Part shown: positions 5,734-6,203 of the stretch, piece by piece
Layout: every line of letters starts with the position of its first letter
Numbering within the stretch: the stretch's first letter is position 1
Assembly: GCA_017648235.1 (NCBI GenBank)
Contig: JAGCIZ010000312.1
Span: forward strand, 1 to 6,203
Direction: 5' to 3'
From: Paludibacteraceae bacterium
GTDB taxonomy: Bacteria; Bacteroidota; Bacteroidia; Bacteroidales; Paludibacteraceae
Length of the DNA stretch: 6,203 nucleotides
Position numbers and translations under genes: made by a program
Notes under the pieces: model-generated
What the model saw: only the letters and a program-made list of their open reading frames with translations
Database searches by the model: none
Told to the model about the DNA's origin: nothing

Positions 5734-6203
5734 ATGAAAAAAATAATTTTTACCATCGCTGTTGCTATGAGTTTAGTGAGTTGTCAGAAAAAAAATGAAG
5801 AATTTAATTACGTTGTAGATACGTTTGCAGATATGCAAATTCTTCGCTATCAGGTTCCTGAAATTGATAAACTTTCTACTCAACAAAAAGAATTGATTTA
5901 TTATCTTTCTGAAGCAGCTCTACAAGGACGCGACATTCTTTATGATCAAAACGGAGCCTATAATTTGGCCATTCGTCGGTTGTTCGAAGCTGTTTATGTC
6001 AACTATAATGGCGATAAAGAAAATGAAGATTTCGTTGAATTTGAAACTTATTTGAAACGAGTTTGGGTTTCTAACGGAATTCATCACCATTATGCCGGCG
6101 ATAAATTCGAGCCAAAATTTTCGAAACACTTTATAGAAAAGGAAATCAACAAGTTATCCGATGCAGATTGGAATAAAATAGGTGTTTCAAAAAACTATGT
6201 TGA
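5734..6203 (+). CDS. Dipeptidyl-peptidase III (family M49), lipoprotein type, 3' end outside window
   Basis: This encodes the first 156 residues of a zinc dipeptidyl-peptidase III-like enzyme, which removes dipeptides from the N-termini of peptides. Residues 1-16 form a lipoprotein signal peptide with lipobox LVSC and lipidation at C17, so the enzyme should be anchored in the cell envelope; human and yeast DPP III are cytosolic. Conserved bacterial M49 segments follow: FADMQILRYQVP (31-42), QKELIYYLSEAALQGRDILYDQN (51-73, read in two parts), NLAIRRLFEAVYVNYNGDK (77-95) and YLKRVWVSNGIHHHY (106-120). The zinc motif HExxGH lies downstream and cannot be seen. Related Bacteroidetes entries are, as I recall, sometimes mislabelled dihydrofolate reductase. 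The start codon ATG at 5734 is 31 bp after the previous stop, with no terminator between, so the gene probably belongs to the yebC operon. The residues after C17 (QKKNEE) resemble a surface-export signal. Confidence 0.88.
   Translation, partial: MKKIIFTIAVAMSLVSCQKKNEEFNYVVDTFADMQILRYQVPEIDKLSTQQKELIYYLSEAALQGRDILYDQNGAYNLAIRRLFEAVYVNYNGDKENEDFVEFETYLKRVWVSNGIHHHYAGDKFEPKFSKHFIEKEINKLSDADWNKIGVSKNYV

Noticed and set aside
5723..5737. Tiny ORF (MNEE) overlapping the M49 start as ATGA
   Set aside because: Four codons in an A-rich leader are expected by chance; no sign of a regulatory leader peptide.

Overview
The window looks like a piece of an AT-rich Bacteroidetes chromosome, most likely order Bacteroidales. 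The evidence is a SusC/RagA-type TonB-dependent receptor with the LDEV junction, a long Bacteroidetes-style signal peptidase I, Bacteroidetes promoter elements (-33 TTG, -7 TAnnTTTG), almost no Shine-Dalgarno sequences, and a lipoprotein-type M49 peptidase. No rRNA, tRNA, CRISPR array, insertion sequence or phage gene was seen. All visible stop codons of the main genes are TAA, and no frame is broken.

Region 1 (1-2372, + strand) is a two-gene metal-handling unit. It holds a TonB-dependent outer-membrane receptor cut off at its 5' end by the window edge, followed 40 bp later by a small secreted HMA-domain protein with an MxCxxC site and a cysteine-rich tail. The pairing suggests metal traffic (copper-like soft metals are the best guess) across the outer membrane and periplasm. 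Region 2 (2373-2606) is a convergent intergenic stretch with a good intrinsic terminator for the metal unit, a weaker hairpin that could end lepB, a repeated CTATGAGAAT element and a doubtful 56-codon ORF.

Region 3 (2607-4001, - strand) is lepB, signal peptidase I, with all catalytic boxes present. Region 4 (4002-4153) is a divergent promoter region. It has a TATCTTTG box for lepB and a well-spaced TTG/TACTTTTG promoter for the rightward genes, overlaid by three copies of TCACWACTT.

Region 5 (4154-6203, + strand) is a probable operon. It contains a YebC/PmpR-family protein, then a secreted protein of unknown function starting at GTG only 4 nt after yebC, then after 31 bp the first 156 codons of a lipoprotein-type dipeptidyl-peptidase III (family M49), cut by the window end. 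LepB and the exported products fit a general envelope theme, but apart from the receptor/HMA pair the genes look like ordinary chromosomal neighbours. I do not see convincing evidence for a wholly new system. The most interesting points are the cysteine motifs of the receptor/HMA pair, the repeats in the yebC promoter, and the conserved-looking unknown secreted protein coupled to yebC.
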